From contig CAWKKW010000002.1 of assembly GCA_963850345.1 (NCBI GenBank), positions 930,001 through 994,000 on the forward strand: a stretch of DNA of 64,000 bases, read 5' to 3'. This DNA comes from CAWKKW01 sp963850345. GTDB lineage: Bacteria; Acidobacteriota; Terriglobia; Terriglobales; Acidobacteriaceae. Within the stretch, counting starts at the first letter, position 1. Each line of letters opens with the position of its first letter. Both the position numbers and the translations under genes were made by a program. Below are positions 1-10,200 of this stretch, piece after piece. A model generated the notes under the pieces. It searched no databases. It was not told the origin of the DNA and saw nothing but the letters and a program-made list of their open reading frames with translations.

Positions 1-2
1 TG

Positions 3-1073
3 CTGGGCATGGACGCCGATCCAGCGGTCCGCAACATCTTCGGTGTGGTCGAGGCGAAACCCGAACTGGGCCGGGCCGGGGTGCAACTGCGCCGCTTTGG
101 CCAGCACATGATCGAATTGCTCGGCCGGAAGCGAATTCATCCCGGATGGGTGGTTCCCGGCGGGGTCACCGAGCCGCTCGCTCCAGCGAAACGAGACGAG
201 ATCCTGAGCATGCTGCCCGAGAGCTTTGCCAACATCAAGCTCGCGCTCGAGTGGTACAAGCGGGTGGTAGAGAACTTCAAGCAGGAGGCGGATTGCTTCG
301 CCAACTTCCCGAGCGCATTTTTGGGTATGGTAGGCGAGGATGAGGGCCTCGAGTTCACCGACGGCAAGCTGCGGCTGATTGACGCGGAGGGCAACACACT
401 CATCGACGGGATGGAAGCGTCGCAGTTCGACAGCCACTTTGGCGAAGCGGTCGAACCCTTCACCTTCATGAAGTTCCCTTACTACAAGGCGCTTGGATAT
501 CCGCAGGGCTCCTATCGCGTGGGCCCGTTGGCGCGGCTCAACATTGCCAGCCACGCCGGCACGCCGCTGGCAGATGCGGAGATGAAGCAGTTCAAACAAC
601 TCGCCAGCGGTCCCGTGCTGGGCTCGTTCTACTTCCATCATGCGCGGCTCATCGACATTCTGTATGGACTGGAGACGATCGAGCGCATCCTCAACGAACC
701 GGACATTCTCAGCACGCATGTGCGGGCTACTGCGGGCGTCAATCGTGAAGAGGGCTCCGGCATGGCGGAGGCGCCGCGAGGCACGCTCATGCACCACTAC
801 AAGGTGGACGAAAACGGCCAGATGCTGTGGGCCAACCTGGTGATCGCCACAGGGCAGAACAATCATGCGATGAACCGCGGGATCCTTCAGGTGGCGCAGC
901 AGTACATCCACAACGACAAGCTCACTGATGGCATTTTGAACCGCGTCGAGGCGGTGATTCGCACCTTCGATCCTTGCCTCAGTTGTTCGACCCACGCCTT
1001 CGGCGAGATGCCGATGGTGGTGGAGCTTCTGTCCGAAGACGGTTCAAGGCTGGATGAAGTCCGGAGGCACTGA
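3..1073 (+). CDS. hoxH: [NiFe] hydrogenase large subunit, HoxH type (5' end outside the window)
   Basis: Catalytic subunit of a cytosolic bidirectional (group 3, NAD-linked type) [NiFe] hydrogenase. The frame is already open at the left edge, so the gene starts upstream; the N-terminal RxCGxC nickel ligands are not in view. The core signature YRVGPLARLN and the C-terminal nickel-binding motif DPCLSCSTH (residues 321-329 counted from the Met at position 9) are present. Twenty-five residues follow the motif's His; in this family such a tail is removed by an endopeptidase after nickel insertion. The stop overlaps the next start in TGATG, and that next gene is the matching maturation protease, which supports the call. 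The diaphorase and small subunits would be expected upstream. Other group 3 subtypes are possible, but the segment from LMHHYKVDENG to AMNRGI resembles HoxH most. Confidence 0.93.
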   Translation: MGMDADPAVRNIFGVVEAKPELGRAGVQLRRFGQHMIELLGRKRIHPGWVVPGGVTEPLAPAKRDEILSMLPESFANIKLALEWYKRVVENFKQEADCFANFPSAFLGMVGEDEGLEFTDGKLRLIDAEGNTLIDGMEASQFDSHFGEAVEPFTFMKFPYYKALGYPQGSYRVGPLARLNIASHAGTPLADAEMKQFKQLASGPVLGSFYFHHARLIDILYGLETIERILNEPDILSTHVRATAGVNREEGSGMAEAPRGTLMHHYKVDENGQMLWANLVIATGQNNHAMNRGILQVAQQYIHNDKLTDGILNRVEAVIRTFDPCLSCSTHAFGEMPMVVELLSEDGSRLDEVRRH

Positions 1074-1540
1074 TGGCCAGGGCACTTCTGCTGGCGTGCG
1101 GGAATACGCTGCGCGGCGATGACGGTGTGGGATGGTGGATCGGTGGGCAGGTCGAGCAGGACATCGCTCCTGCCGACCTGGAAGTCGTCCTCACGCAGCA
1201 GTTTCTGCCGGAGTTTGCCGACCCCATCAGTAAGGCCGAGATGGTCATCTTTGTCGATTGCTCGGCAGTCACGCAACCAGGAGCAGTTTCGGTATTTCCC
1301 GTGGAAGCGGCCGCCCAACTTCCCCGGATCCTGACACATCAACTAGACCCGGCTTCGTTGCTCAGAATGGCCGCGGACTACTACGGGCACATGCCGGGCA
1401 CCGCCGTTGCGGTTACAGTTGGCGGGCACAGGTTCGGGCTGGCCGACGGACTGAGCGACGAAGTGCAGGCAGCAGTCCCGGCGGCGGTCGAAGCGGTGGA
1501 GCAGATCCTTTCGGCACTCCACCGGCAGCCTGCGTACTAG
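1073..1540 (+). CDS. hoxW: Hydrogenase maturation protease
   Basis: Nickel-dependent aspartic endopeptidase of the HycI/HybD/HoxW family (155 aa, normal size) that removes the C-terminal tail of the hydrogenase large subunit after nickel insertion. Family motifs are visible: GNTLRGDDGVG near the N-terminus with the first nickel-ligand Asp, VDCSAV around residue 62 with the second, and a His in THQLDP around residue 90. The ATG overlaps the hoxH stop (TGATG), so the two are translationally coupled and the substrate is almost certainly the adjacent large subunit. It is the last gene of the hydrogenase operon here; the next gene is convergent. Confidence 0.92.
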   Translation: MARALLLACGNTLRGDDGVGWWIGGQVEQDIAPADLEVVLTQQFLPEFADPISKAEMVIFVDCSAVTQPGAVSVFPVEAAAQLPRILTHQLDPASLLRMAADYYGHMPGTAVAVTVGGHRFGLADGLSDEVQAAVPAAVEAVEQILSALHRQPAY

Positions 1541-1587
1541 ACGCGCTTGGCGCGCAAACTCGGCACGGTCATTGCCACCAGGCTCAT

Positions 1588-2958
1588 CTAAAAGAGCGAA
1601 GGCCGGTTCGAACCGCCTAGCAGCGAGTTGTTCACGTTAGCGATGAAGTGTGTGCCTTCGCTCCCGCCGAAGCTGATCGCCAGAGAAACAACCGGCAGCC
1701 CGGCAGCGCGCAGGGTTAGCCCGGTGGTAAAGCTATGGGCGACGTGATCGAATCCGATATCGCCGCGGGTAAGGGCCACCTTGCCTTGGTCGGCTAGAAA
1801 CATGAATCCTACCGGACCCCAGATGGAGTGCTCGAAGCTCTCTCGCAGGACCATCGCGTTGGGCGCGCGAAAGCGATAATCCTTATAGCTGCTGAGCCAC
1901 GGGTTGCCGTTGATGTCCGATCCCCCGAGAGTCGGCTGAAAGTAGAACGGCACGGAGTTGCCGGAGGACGCAATGGACTCGGTCAGGAAAAACCGTATGC
2001 CTACCGAGCCCTCGCGGTTGTTTGAAGCCGAGGTGCACTTCGTAGCCCCGACTCCCACCGCGCATTCATCCGGACCATTGGTGTCTTTGGGACCATAAGA
2101 GCCGCTGGTGCGGTAAAGCGGTATGGTGTTCCCCAAATCCAGATTGAAGCGATGGAAGGAGTTGTGTGATCCGAGGAACTGCTGCGCCTGCGCCAGGTAA
2201 TCGAGTTGCAGGCGATCGTTGAAGAGCACGGGCTTGAGACGCACGCCTTCACCGAGTTGCAGAAAGGACGGCTGGTGGCTGAGCCCAGGCGCGGTCACGT
2301 CATTGAATCGCTGCTCGATCGAGGGCGCCGATTCATGATGATTGCCGCGAATGGAGATGAAGCGGCCGTTGAGTTCTCCGAGCAGCGAAATGTTGAAAGA
2401 CCGCTGCACCGGAAAGATAGCGCTCATACCGGTGATCGTCTGTTGCATGCTGAACACGGATTGCGCAGTCCGGGACGTGTTCTGTCCGAGGCCGTAGTAG
2501 TAGATCTTGTTCAGCGAAATGCCCTGCGAATAGAGATTGAAGACTGTGTAGGGATGGACGCTCAGGTTTGAGGATTTGGTCGTGCCACTGGTGTCGACGT
2601 GAATAGTCTCAATGGGCGTGTAGATCAGCTTCGCGTATCCACCGGCGCGCCATGAATCGTTCATTGAGGCCACCGCGTCAGCGTTCAAGCTGGTCCGCAA
2701 CGTTTCCCCTGGAGTCCAATGACCGACGAACGCTCCTCCGGCCGCAAATCCATTCTGCGGTGCGATGCTGCCGACCGCGATGTGCAATGGGTGGTCTGTG
2801 AACAGCAGCTGGCCGCAACCCATCGCCGACTTAGCAGAGAACTGCCCGCAGCTCTTCTTGAAGCGCGCTCCCTCGCCCTTGAAATCGGCCTTGAGCTGGC
2901 TGTCCTGAGCCAAGGCGGACCCGCACGTCAGAAGCAGCAATCCATAAATCCAACGCAT
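1588..2958 (-). CDS. Predicted outer-membrane beta-barrel protein, function unknown
   Basis: A 456-residue protein with a clear signal peptide (MRWIYGLLLLTCGSALAQ) and a C-terminus ending in Phe, as in many outer-membrane barrels; the body is rich in alternating polar and aromatic residues with few Lys. I do not recognise a named family. I chose the ATG at 2958 because a perfect AGGAGG (2965-2970, minus strand) lies 6 bases upstream; the frame is open further to a TTG that falls within that ribosome site. The ribosome site overlaps the stop of the upstream gene, so the two are probably cotranscribed. It converges with the hydrogenase operon. Confidence 0.75.
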   Translation of the reverse strand: MRWIYGLLLLTCGSALAQDSQLKADFKGEGARFKKSCGQFSAKSAMGCGQLLFTDHPLHIAVGSIAPQNGFAAGGAFVGHWTPGETLRTSLNADAVASMNDSWRAGGYAKLIYTPIETIHVDTSGTTKSSNLSVHPYTVFNLYSQGISLNKIYYYGLGQNTSRTAQSVFSMQQTITGMSAIFPVQRSFNISLLGELNGRFISIRGNHHESAPSIEQRFNDVTAPGLSHQPSFLQLGEGVRLKPVLFNDRLQLDYLAQAQQFLGSHNSFHRFNLDLGNTIPLYRTSGSYGPKDTNGPDECAVGVGATKCTSASNNREGSVGIRFFLTESIASSGNSVPFYFQPTLGGSDINGNPWLSSYKDYRFRAPNAMVLRESFEHSIWGPVGFMFLADQGKVALTRGDIGFDHVAHSFTTGLTLRAAGLPVVSLAISFGGSEGTHFIANVNNSLLGGSNRPSLF

Positions 2959-2969
2959 CGCAAACCTCC

Positions 2970-3314
2970 TCAACTTACTTTGGGCGAGGCCTTTTTGGCC
3001 TTCTTCTTACCGCGCGGATGCAGGAGCCTTGTTACACGAGCGATATACGCAGCCGCCTCGGCCTCTGTGTGGATATCAGCCGGCTTGACGCCTGAGAGCA
3101 GGTGTTTGGGGACGCGGCCCTTTTCGGCGTGGCGAACGTGTGAGAGCTGAGCCTTGATCAAGTCAGTGATGGGCCGGTTCTTGTTCATCGCCGATGCAGG
3201 CGGGTGTGGCACGTCGATGACGGTAACCTTCCCTGTTGGTGCCGGCTTCTTCGCTCGCGACGGGCGCTTCGGGCGCGATTTCGTATCTGCAGTTGTGACG
3301 TTTGTGCTGCTCAT
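2970..3314 (-). CDS. Small basic Lys/Pro/Ala-rich protein, function unknown
   Basis: A 114-residue protein with a basic low-complexity N-terminus (repeated RPKRPSRAKKPAP-like residues), a more ordered middle (about residues 40-95, with alternating acidic and basic helices) and a basic C-terminal tail (RGKKKAKKASPK). The tails resemble bacterial histone-H1-like or nucleic-acid-binding tails, but no domain is recognised. It lies 15 bases downstream of the phosphoesterase gene and its TGA falls inside the leader of the following barrel gene, suggesting a three-gene minus-strand unit. The similar tails on proteins of the 23-28 kb cluster are worth noting. Confidence 0.6.
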   Translation of the reverse strand: MSSTNVTTADTKSRPKRPSRAKKPAPTGKVTVIDVPHPPASAMNKNRPITDLIKAQLSHVRHAEKGRVPKHLLSGVKPADIHTEAEAAAYIARVTRLLHPRGKKKAKKASPKVS

Positions 3315-3329
3315 GGAAGCCCCCTTACC

Positions 3330-4508
3330 TCAGACGTTGAAGATCAGGCTGTCATCGCGCATGGTGGGCAGAGACAGCAGGTTAAGGAAGGTGGATGCCG
3401 CCTTCTCTCGTGGTGTGCGCTGATCGTAGGCGCCAATGAAGTATTCGGTTGCGGTGGCCGGGATCGAGGCATGTTCGTAGACCTCGTTAACGACCGTGCC
3501 CGCCTGCACCCAGGGCGAAATAAGAATGGCGGGGACTCGCACGCCAACACGATCGAAGTTGAAGGTGTAAGGCAACTCGGTCGCGGCCGGCCCGGCGGAG
3601 TAGCCATCGGGCGTACACGCGGGTGGAGGCACGTGGTCGTAGATACCGCCATGCTCGTCGTAGACAACCAGCAGGGCCGTGCTCTCCCACAACTTGGGAT
3701 TCTGCCGAATGGCGTTATACACCGAGGCGATGAACAGCTCGCCTGCCTGGATGTTGTGATCAGGGTGCTGGTCGCAGGCCAGCACGGCGCCGTTGTCACC
3801 ATCGTGATCGGTGTAATTGGGTTCTATGAAGGAATAATCCGGCAACTTGCCCGACTTACAGTCAGCAAGAAACTGATCGTAAGTGCCAAATAACTGGGGC
3901 TGATGCTGAAGCAGGTTCACAATCTCCATGGTCGAGCTGGCCTGATCGAAGTAGTACAGCTTCGCGGTGTGGCCCGCGTTCTCCAGTCGCTCATAGATGC
4001 TTTTGCCCTGGGGAAAGAAGACGTTCATCGCGACTTGCCCGAAGGACGTGCCGTAGTGAGCAAAGGCACGATTGCAGATCGTGGGTCCGGGGATCGCGGC
4101 AAACCACCGATTGAAGACGGCAAAATGCGTCGCCAGCGATGTAAGTACCGGCAGCTTCTCTTTGGGGAAGTAGTACATGATCTTCTTCGAGTGCGCCAGA
4201 TCGTTGCGCTGGTCGTAGTAGCTCTTCACAAACCCCTGCATGTTCGGCACACGATTGGGATCTCCATTGAAGATCTGCTTATCGACCGCGGGAAAGTGAT
4301 GGTCGGGATCCGGATCCAGCTGACTCTGGTACTCCGCTAACGGCTCGACAGGGACTGCATTCCCCTGTGTATCCGGGTTGCTCTCATTGCCGCTAACGCC
4401 GTCGATCTGCGGGTTATCGGCCTTCAACGATCCCAGCATGTGGTCGAAAGAGCGGTTCTCCATCATGAGCACGACGATGTGTCTGAGGGCATCAATTCCT
4501 GGGGGCAT
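3330..4508 (-). CDS. Phosphoesterase of the phospholipase C / acid phosphatase (PF04185) family
   Basis: Hydrolase of phosphomono- or phosphodiesters related to bacterial phospholipase C and AcpA. The hallmark HIVVLMMENRSFDHMLG lies just after the proposed start, and a second conserved motif, YDEHGGIYDHV, lies in the second half. The frame is open to a GTG at 4619, but the 37 extra residues look non-homologous and there is no ribosome site there; the Met at 4508 gives the family's usual N-terminus (MPPGIDALRH) and 392 residues. No signal peptide is seen from either start, which is unusual for the secreted members, so the substrate and location are uncertain. Confidence 0.85.
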   Translation of the reverse strand: MPPGIDALRHIVVLMMENRSFDHMLGSLKADNPQIDGVSGNESNPDTQGNAVPVEPLAEYQSQLDPDPDHHFPAVDKQIFNGDPNRVPNMQGFVKSYYDQRNDLAHSKKIMYYFPKEKLPVLTSLATHFAVFNRWFAAIPGPTICNRAFAHYGTSFGQVAMNVFFPQGKSIYERLENAGHTAKLYYFDQASSTMEIVNLLQHQPQLFGTYDQFLADCKSGKLPDYSFIEPNYTDHDGDNGAVLACDQHPDHNIQAGELFIASVYNAIRQNPKLWESTALLVVYDEHGGIYDHVPPPACTPDGYSAGPAATELPYTFNFDRVGVRVPAILISPWVQAGTVVNEVYEHASIPATATEYFIGAYDQRTPREKAASTFLNLLSLPTMRDDSLIFNV

Positions 4509-4936
4509 ACTCGATACGCTTTCTGTCCCGCCGCGCCTTCTCGAAGGAATGAGAAACGCTTCTATCCACACGAGAGTCGGCTTACTTAGGCGGGCCCAAA
4601 CATAAGATTCGAACGGCACTTAGCGACCCGGCACTTGGGAGGAGCGCTGTTTGTATGGCTCCTCAACAGAGTGCGAATTCGCGAACTATAGCATGGTGTA
4701 ACTCGAGTTAAAACTGTTTCATCAGCTTCGGATGGTTTATAAGAGATGATCCTGATTGCGCCCGCGCGGCTTCGTTAAGGGGCAAGCGGCCTCCCGCTCA
4801 CATGAAACGGATTGCCTGGCTCGTTCACTTATAGAGCAGAAATGACGAGGCATGCTCGAAGAATCGAGCTATACGGTATTTCTTGTTGTAAACTGGCTGC
4901 CGCCCGCAGCAGTACTTCCGGTCCGAGGTAAAAACC
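4509..4936. other. Intergenic region between divergent genes (428 bp)
   Basis: It separates the phosphoesterase (minus) and the exported protein (plus) and should hold both promoters. No convincing -35/-10 pair was found. The only clear structure is a 6-bp perfect hairpin, GCTCGA-AGAA-TCGAGC (4854-4869), in the probable leader of the plus-strand gene. No conserved small ORF or RNA gene is evident. Confidence 0.5.
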
Positions 4937-6076
4937 ATGAGATTTCGCAATGCCTGTGTAGTTTGTCTCTATGCTGCACTCCCCACTCTGCTGTTCGCAG
5001 ACTTCCAATATCAGGAGACGACCAAGATCACTGGCGGCTCCATCATGAGCATGATGAAACTGGCCGGCACCTTCAGCAAGCAAGCGCGCCAGGCCGGTGA
5101 GCCGATCGTCTCCGCTATCTATGTCAAGGGCAATCAGATGGTTCGAGTGAATCAGACTACGACGGAGATCATCGACCTCGACAAGGAAACTCTCACTGAG
5201 ATCGACAACCAGAAACATCAGTACACCGTCACCACCTTTGAACAGATGAAGCAGCAGATCGAGCGAGCTTCCCGCGAGGCGCAGAAGAAGGCAAAGGAAG
5301 AGCCGGCGCCTGCCCCCACTGCGGATTCCTCTAAGCCTTCCGATACGCAGATGAGCTTCGAAACGCAGGTGCGGAACACCGGGGCCAAAAAGCAGGTCTC
5401 CGGCCTGGATGCCGACGAAGCGATACTCACGATGACGCTCAAGGCTACAGACAAGAAGAGCGGCGAGAGTGGCTCGATGGCCATTACCAACGACATGTGG
5501 ATGGCTACCGAGATACCCGGCTATGAGGAAGTGCGCGATTTCGATCGCCGCTATGCCATCAAGATGGGAATGGTCCTGAGCGGTGCGATCAACCCGTCGA
5601 TGCTGGCGGCGCAGCCGGGTGTTGGTCAGGGCATGGCGGATTTGGCGAAAGAGATGTCCAAGCTCAAGGGTGTTCCTGTCCAGCAAGTCACGCGCATCGG
5701 TTCCACGGCGGACGGAAAACCTCTGCCGGCGGCGTCTGAAGCACCGCTACCGCAGACGAACTCGCCTGCGATGCCTAGCGCCGGAGACGTGGCGCAGCAG
5801 ACTGCGACGTCTGCGATCGCCAGCAAATTGGGTGGTCTAGGTTCGGCGTTCGGCGGCTTCGGCAGAAAAAAGAAGCAGGATCCCGCTCCCGACACTACCG
5901 CTCAAAATGATCAGGGCGGCCAAGGGAACGGGCAGGGGAACGCGCAAACGCCTGCGGCCGTGGTGCTGATCGAATCCAGTACGGAGTTGACCAGCTTTTC
6001 TTCCGGACACATCGATGCTTCGAGGTTCGAGGTTCCGGCGGGTTTCAAGCTTGTCGAGTCGCGGAACGATCGATAG
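4937..6076 (+). CDS. Exported protein of unknown function (DUF4412-like)
   Basis: A 379-residue protein with a short signal peptide (MRFRNACVVCLYAALPTLLFA), then a beta-rich region (about 22-120) of the type QMVRVNQTTTEIIDLDKET, followed by a Lys/Glu/Ala-rich linker (about 100-135), another beta region and a low-complexity Gln/Gly-rich stretch near 320-340. The C-terminus (ASRFEVPAGFKLVES) resembles the end of DUF4412-like periplasmic proteins, which are common in Acidobacteriota; I rate that match as tentative. GAGGT lies 7 bases before the ATG. It stands alone, with minus-strand genes on both sides. Confidence 0.7.
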   Translation: MRFRNACVVCLYAALPTLLFADFQYQETTKITGGSIMSMMKLAGTFSKQARQAGEPIVSAIYVKGNQMVRVNQTTTEIIDLDKETLTEIDNQKHQYTVTTFEQMKQQIERASREAQKKAKEEPAPAPTADSSKPSDTQMSFETQVRNTGAKKQVSGLDADEAILTMTLKATDKKSGESGSMAITNDMWMATEIPGYEEVRDFDRRYAIKMGMVLSGAINPSMLAAQPGVGQGMADLAKEMSKLKGVPVQQVTRIGSTADGKPLPAASEAPLPQTNSPAMPSAGDVAQQTATSAIASKLGGLGSAFGGFGRKKKQDPAPDTTAQNDQGGQGNGQGNAQTPAAVVLIESSTELTSFSSGHIDASRFEVPAGFKLVESRNDR

Positions 6077-6166
6077 CGAACGGAAGAGTTTCGGACCAGT
6101 CGGTGCGGACCCTAAATGCCCGAGAGCCGCATCGAATTTCTGTGTTGAGGTCATCCTCGCCAGCAT

Positions 6167-6202
6167 AAAAAGCCACCACGACGTGTCGGGAGCCGTGGTG
6201 GC
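6167..6202 (-). terminator. Rho-independent terminator of the nifJ operon
   Basis: Perfect 9-bp inverted repeat GCCACCACG (6172-6180) / CGTGGTGGC (6194-6202) with a 13-base loop. Read on the minus strand the stem is followed directly by five T (A-run at 6167-6171). It lies about 30 bases beyond the stop of the last minus-strand gene of this operon. Confidence 0.8.
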
Positions 6203-6232
6203 GAGTGGGTGGTAAAACTGCGCCGACTGTTT

Positions 6233-7246
6233 TTACTGAAGCGCTGGTCGGCGCAATGTGTAAGAACTCAAAGTTTTGATGTAATTGCCGCGTTCAAATG
6301 GCGACGTGTCGGGAACAGCGCGCCGGCTGAGACTGCCTCGCATCTGCCGGATGGATTCGTATTCGTGCTCTTCCATCCAATGCAGCAGATCGGTGTGAAC
6401 TGTAGTCAGGTGCTCGATCCCATGCAGATGCAGCGCGGAGGTCATCATGGCCACCTGCGCCCCGGCCATAACGGCCTTCAGAACGTCGGTAGCGGTATGT
6501 ACCCCGCCCGTGACGGCGAGATCCGCATTGATGTGGCTGTACAGAATCGCGACCCAGTGGAGTCTGAGCAGCAGTTCTTCTGACCGGCTGAACGACAGGC
6601 GCGGAACCACCTCGAGAGTCTCGATATCGAAGTCGGGCTGATAAAAGCGATTGAACACCACCAACGCTCCAGCCCCGGCCTCGTCCAATTGGCGGGCAAG
6701 GTACGGAAGACTCGTATAAGCAGGCGACAGCTTCACCGCGACCGGGATGCGGACGCTGCGTTTCACTGCATACACCAGGTCGATGATTCCCTTTTCCACT
6801 TCGGCGCTGGGGATGCGTGGGTCGGTGGCAAGCGAGTACGTGTTGAGTTCAATCGCATCCGCACCTGCTTGTTCTACATCTTTGGCGAACTGGACCCACC
6901 CGCCGGCAGTCGCACCATTGATACTCGCGAGAATCGGGATCGATACGCTTCCCTTCACTCGCACCAGGTGAGACAGATAACTCTCCTGGCCCGCGCGATA
7001 GTCGTCGAATTCGGGGAGATAGCTCAGCGATTCGGCAAACGATTCCGTGCCGCGCACCATGTCGTGATCCAGTGCCTGGCTCTCCAGGGCGAGTTGCTCC
7101 TCAAAGAGCGAACAGAGCACCACGGCGCCTGCGCCACAATCCTCCATTCGCCGAACATTACGGATCGACTCCGACAGCGGTGTGGAGGAGACCATGATGG
7201 GACTTTTCAGCTTAAGACCAAGATATTCTGTCGTCAGGTCAATCAT
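6233..7246 (-). CDS. Dihydroorotate dehydrogenase-like FMN protein (not a true PyrD)
   Basis: A 337-residue TIM-barrel flavoprotein related to class 1 dihydroorotate and dihydropyrimidine dehydrogenases. Visible family features: the N-terminal TEYLGLKLKSPIMVSSTPLS, the barrel segments VAVKLSPAYTSLPYL and LAVTGGVHTATDVLKAV, and an FMN phosphate-binding end. The loop that in real DHODs reads NxSCPN, with the catalytic Cys, reads LNTYSLATDP here, so orotate formation is unlikely. It is fused to the pyruvate:ferredoxin oxidoreductase by a TAATG stop-start overlap and ends before a strong terminator, so its substrate is probably linked to ferredoxin-dependent metabolism. Homologues in this same position are known to me from other anaerobic and soil bacteria, but their reaction is not established. 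Confidence 0.85.
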   Translation of the reverse strand: MIDLTTEYLGLKLKSPIMVSSTPLSESIRNVRRMEDCGAGAVVLCSLFEEQLALESQALDHDMVRGTESFAESLSYLPEFDDYRAGQESYLSHLVRVKGSVSIPILASINGATAGGWVQFAKDVEQAGADAIELNTYSLATDPRIPSAEVEKGIIDLVYAVKRSVRIPVAVKLSPAYTSLPYLARQLDEAGAGALVVFNRFYQPDFDIETLEVVPRLSFSRSEELLLRLHWVAILYSHINADLAVTGGVHTATDVLKAVMAGAQVAMMTSALHLHGIEHLTTVHTDLLHWMEEHEYESIRQMRGSLSRRAVPDTSPFERGNYIKTLSSYTLRRPALQ

Positions 7247-10200
7247 TATTCCTGTCCTCCTTTGCTGAGAGCGACGACTTCCGCCGCTTTCTCAGGTGGC
7301 GCGATGCCGGGCGATTCGCTGCGGCCTGCCATCGCGGCGCGGCCCGAGTAGACTCTCCACTGCCGTTCCACATCGTCCTGGGCTTCTCGCAGCAGTTCCT
7401 TCGCAATTTCCGGCTGACTGCGGGCAAGCATCGTGTAACGAGCTTCGCGGTACGCGTACTCCTTGAATGGGATCGAAGGCGCCTTGGAATCGAGCTGGAA
7501 GGGATTCTTGCCTTCGAGTCGAAGGTCCGGGTTGTAGCGCATGAGCGGCCAGTATCCAGACTGAACGGCGGCCTTCTGCTGTTCAAGCCCGTGACTCAGG
7601 TCAAACCCGTGCGCGATGCAATGACTGTAGGCCAGGATGAGAGACGGTCCGTTGTAGGCTTCTGCTTCCTGGAACGCCTTCACCGTGTGGGTGTCGTTGC
7701 CTCCGAGGGCGATGCGTGCCACGTAGACGGAGCCGTAACTGACCGCTTCCATCGCCAGGTCTTTCTTGCTGGTCGACTTGCCGCCCGCGGCGAATTTTGC
7801 GACCGCGCCGCGTGGAGTCGACTTGGACATCTGGCCGCCGGTATTCGAGTAGACCTCGGTATCGAGCACCAGCACGTTGATGTTCTGGCCAGAGCCGAGA
7901 ACATGGTCAAGGCCGCCGAAACCGATGTCGTAGGCCCATCCGTCCCCGCCCACAATCCAGGTGCTCTTGCGGACCAGGGCGTCGGCGATAACGGAGAGGC
8001 TGCGCGCCTCAATGGAGTTCTCTGAAGCGAGACGCGAGCGAATCAACTTCACGCGTTCTCTCTGCTGGTTGATGCCGGGTTCCTTTGTCTGGTCGGCTTC
8101 GAGCGTCTCCCGCACGAGTTCGTCGCCGACGACGGAGGAGAGTCGCGCCAACAAACTCTCCGCGTAGACCTTCTGCTGGTCGAGCGCGAGTCGCATGCCC
8201 AGGCCGAACTCCGCGTTGTCTTCAAAGAGGGAGTTCGACCAGGTCGGTCCGCGTCCTTCCTTGTTGACGGTGTAAGGAGTCGTAGGTAAGTTGCCCCCAT
8301 AGATTGAGGAGCAGCCGGTCGCGTTTGCGATGTAAAGTCGATCGCCGAAGAGCTGGGTCAGCAGTTTAATGTACGGCGTCTCTCCGCAACCGGAGCATGC
8401 CCCGGAGAACTCGAAGAGAGGATCAAGCAGTTGGATGTCTTTCACCTGGCTGTGAGACAAGCGGCTGCGATCGACACTGGGCAGTGATTCGAAGAACTCC
8501 CAGTTCGCCTTCTCCTGCAACCGAATCGGCGGCTGCATCTCCATGTTGATGGCTTTGTGCTTGGCTTCGCTCTTGCTCTTGACTGGGCAGGCTTCCACGC
8601 ACAAGGTGCAGCCCGTGCAATCTTCCGGGGCTACCTGCAGGCTATAGAGCTCCTGCTCCATGCCGCGCCACTTGGGCGTGACGGTCTTGAACGTGGCGGG
8701 AGCATTCGCTGCATACGAGCGGTCGAAGACCTTGGCGCGAATCGTCGCGTGCGGGCAGACCATGACGCACTTGCCGCACTGGATGCAGAGGTCCTTGTCC
8801 CACACCGGAATCATCTGCGCAATGTTGCGCTTCTCGTACTGCGCGGTAGCTGTGGGGAAGGTGCCGCCCGCTGCTAACGCGCTTACCGGCAGGCTGTCGC
8901 CATGACCGCCAGCGATGGCCCCGAGCACCTGGCTGACAAAATTTGGTGCGGTGTCTGGGATGGCAGGCAGGATGTCAAACGTCGCGGATGCCTTCGCGGG
9001 CACGACGACATGGTGCAGGTGAGCGAGCGCGGCATCGACTGCGGCGAAATTCTGCTGTACGACAGCGTCGCCCCGCTTTCCATAGGTCTTCTTGATGGCT
9101 TTCTTGATGTGATCGATGGCTTCGTCGCGCGGCAATACTCCGCTGATGGCAAAGAAGCAGGTCTGCATGATGGTGTTGATACGGTTGCCCATGCCGGCGG
9201 CTTTGGCGACGTTGTAGCCGTCAATCACGTAGAACTGCAGCTTCTTCTGAATGATGGTTTGCTGAATTTTAAGCGGCAGATTCGACCAGATCTCTTCTGC
9301 GCTGTATGGGGAATTGAGCAGGAAGACGGCGCCAGGAGCGGCAGCTTCGAGCACATCCATCCGCTCCAGGAAGGAGAACTGGTGGCAGGCTATGAAGTTT
9401 GCCTTGGTGATCAGGTAGGTAGAGTGAATTGGCTCCGGACCAAAGCGCAGGTGCGAGGTGGTGATGGAGCCGGACTTCTTGGAGTCGTATACGAAATAGC
9501 CCTGAGCGTAGTTGTCGGTCTGCGACCCGATGATCTTGATGGAGTTCTTATTGGCGCCCACCGTTCCATCGGAGCCGAGGCCGTAGAAGAGCGCACGAAC
9601 GGTGCGTGGGCTCTCGGTCGAGAACTCCGGATCGTACGACAGGCTAGTGTGGGTCACGTCATCGTCAATGCCGATGGTGAAGTGATTTTTGGGGGAGGGC
9701 TTTTTGAGTTCGTCGAAGATGCCCTTGACCATCGCCGGCGTAAATTCTTTGGACGAGAGGCCATACCTGCCGCCAATAATGCGCGGCATCTGGCTGAAGG
9801 GCAGCGTTCCGTCTGCAGCATGTTCTGCGACAGCCGTGATCACGTCCATGTAGAGCGGATCACCGATTGCGCCGGGTTCCTTGGTGCGGTCCAGAACGGC
9901 GATCGAGCGAACAGTCTTTGGCAGGGCGGCCAGCAAGGCTACGGCATCGAAGGGCCGGAAGAGATGAACCTTGAGAATGCCTACCTTTTCGCCCGCGGCG
10001 ATCAGGGCATTGATGGTCTCCTGAGCCGCTTCCGCGCCCGAACCCATGAGCACGATGACTCGTTCGGCATCGGGCGAGCCGACATAGTCAAACAGCTTGT
10101 AGGCGCGGCCGGTTTGCGCGGCGAAGCGATCCATCGCACTCTGCACGATCGTGGGGCACGCCAGGTAATAGGGGTTGCAGGCTTCGCGCGCCTGGAAGAA

